The notes beneath the pieces are model-generated. The model did no database searches and was not told the origin of the DNA. It was given only the letters and a program-made list of their open reading frames with translations. This document shows, one piece after another, positions 12,837-13,214 of a stretch of DNA of 13,214 nucleotides (the first letter of the stretch is position 1; the number at the start of each line of letters is the position of its first letter). Position numbers and translations under genes: made by a program. The stretch spans positions 1 through 13,214 of the forward strand of contig JAITBS010000172.1 in the NCBI GenBank assembly GCA_031283515.1, given 5' to 3'. The DNA is from Planctomycetaceae bacterium. GTDB lineage: Bacteria > Planctomycetota > Planctomycetia > Pirellulales > Thermoguttaceae.

Positions 12837-13214
12837 TGAGAAATCCTTTTCCTATAATCCCTATTCGGCGGAAATCTATCAGCGCAAACAATTTGTTCGG
12901 CAAAGTACTTCTTTACAACTATCGGTTTTTACGAAGAAAAGAGTTGTTTCCTATTTGCGTTTTATCGTCGAAAATAAATCTTTTTTTCATAAAAATTCCA
13001 ATTTTTACAGTTAGGAAAAATAGGTAAAATAATTATAAAAAGCAATGTTTTGTCACTATTCAATAGCAATTCTCGTAATCAATGCCACTGTCGATCAAAT
13101 TTTGTACCACACCGACAATGTAGTCAGCTTCAAAGAATGAGAATTTAGGCAAAATAAAACTTTACTTAAACGTTGTTTTTTACATATTTTTTGTTTTCAT
13201 AAAATTCGTATTTT
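12837..13214. other. Gene-free leader region of the beta-barrel gene and window end
   Basis: AT-rich sequence without a credible gene. A plus-strand frame of 63 codons at 12836-13027 has no ribosome binding site and composition typical of noise. The promoter of the beta-barrel gene should lie here; a TATAAT hexamer on the minus strand (13032-13037) has no -35 box at proper spacing. No 11-bp array and no member of repeat families A or B is present. Confidence 0.4.

Noticed and set aside
12836..13027. A plus-strand frame of 63 codons divergent from the beta-barrel gene
   Set aside because: It overlaps the leader of that gene, lacks a ribosome site and shows no recognisable motif.
13032..13037. 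TATAAT on the minus strand as the promoter of the beta-barrel gene
   Set aside because: No acceptable -35 hexamer lies 16-19 bp upstream, and the leader would be about 190 nt; left unassigned.

Overview
The window (13,214 bp, AT-rich by eye) looks like a chromosomal piece of a low-GC member of the Planctomycetota. The best evidence is a DUF1559 protein with a prepilin-type N-terminus (KKAFTLVELLVVIAIIG, then a C-terminal ADGAVRF-type motif), a gene family strongly expanded in that phylum. Also fitting are two Tat-exported hydrolases, a large beta-barrel protein ending in Phe, wide repeat-rich gaps, and several genes with no visible Shine-Dalgarno sequence. The phylum call is inference; I name no genus.

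Layout. 1-994 has no gene but holds a large palindromic repeat and two intrinsic terminators. 995-5093 (+) carries a small YggU/DUF167 protein, a single-domain malic enzyme and a 771-residue RND/MMPL-type membrane protein. 5094-5697 is a repeat cluster. 5698-6858 (-) is a Tat-exported PHP-domain phosphoesterase. 6859-7990 is a second repeat cluster: a 24-bp tandem array, two copies of a three-hairpin element, a heptamer-armed palindrome and a separate 183-bp nested palindrome. 7991-9193 (-) is the DUF1559 pseudopilin-like gene, 9625-10701 (-) a Tat-exported metallophosphoesterase, 10757-10879 (-) a 40-codon remnant of a second DUF1559 gene, and 11184-12836 (-) a probable outer-membrane beta-barrel protein.

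The strongest regulatory signal is a pair of near-identical promoters at 9307-9384 and 10979-11057 (both -). Each has six direct repeats with an exact 11-bp period (consensus ATCTTAACACA) ending 8-9 bp before a TATAAT box. This matches the architecture of PhoB/PhoP (Pho box) activator sites, so I predict control by an OmpR/PhoB-family regulator, plausibly phosphate starvation. One copy drives the DUF1559 gene. The other drives the truncated DUF1559 remnant and, 55 bp further on, the exported metallophosphoesterase, as if the phosphatase had acquired the promoter of a decayed pseudopilin gene.

The strongest structural signal is a family of non-coding repeats. A three-hairpin element (three copies) keeps its spacing and shows compensatory base changes. 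A palindrome with arms of tandem heptamers (four copies) sits beside it, and the two types abut in inverted orientation on both sides of the PHP gene. Heptamer repeats also lie in the 5' leaders of both Tat-exported genes and exactly at the point where the second DUF1559 gene is cut off.
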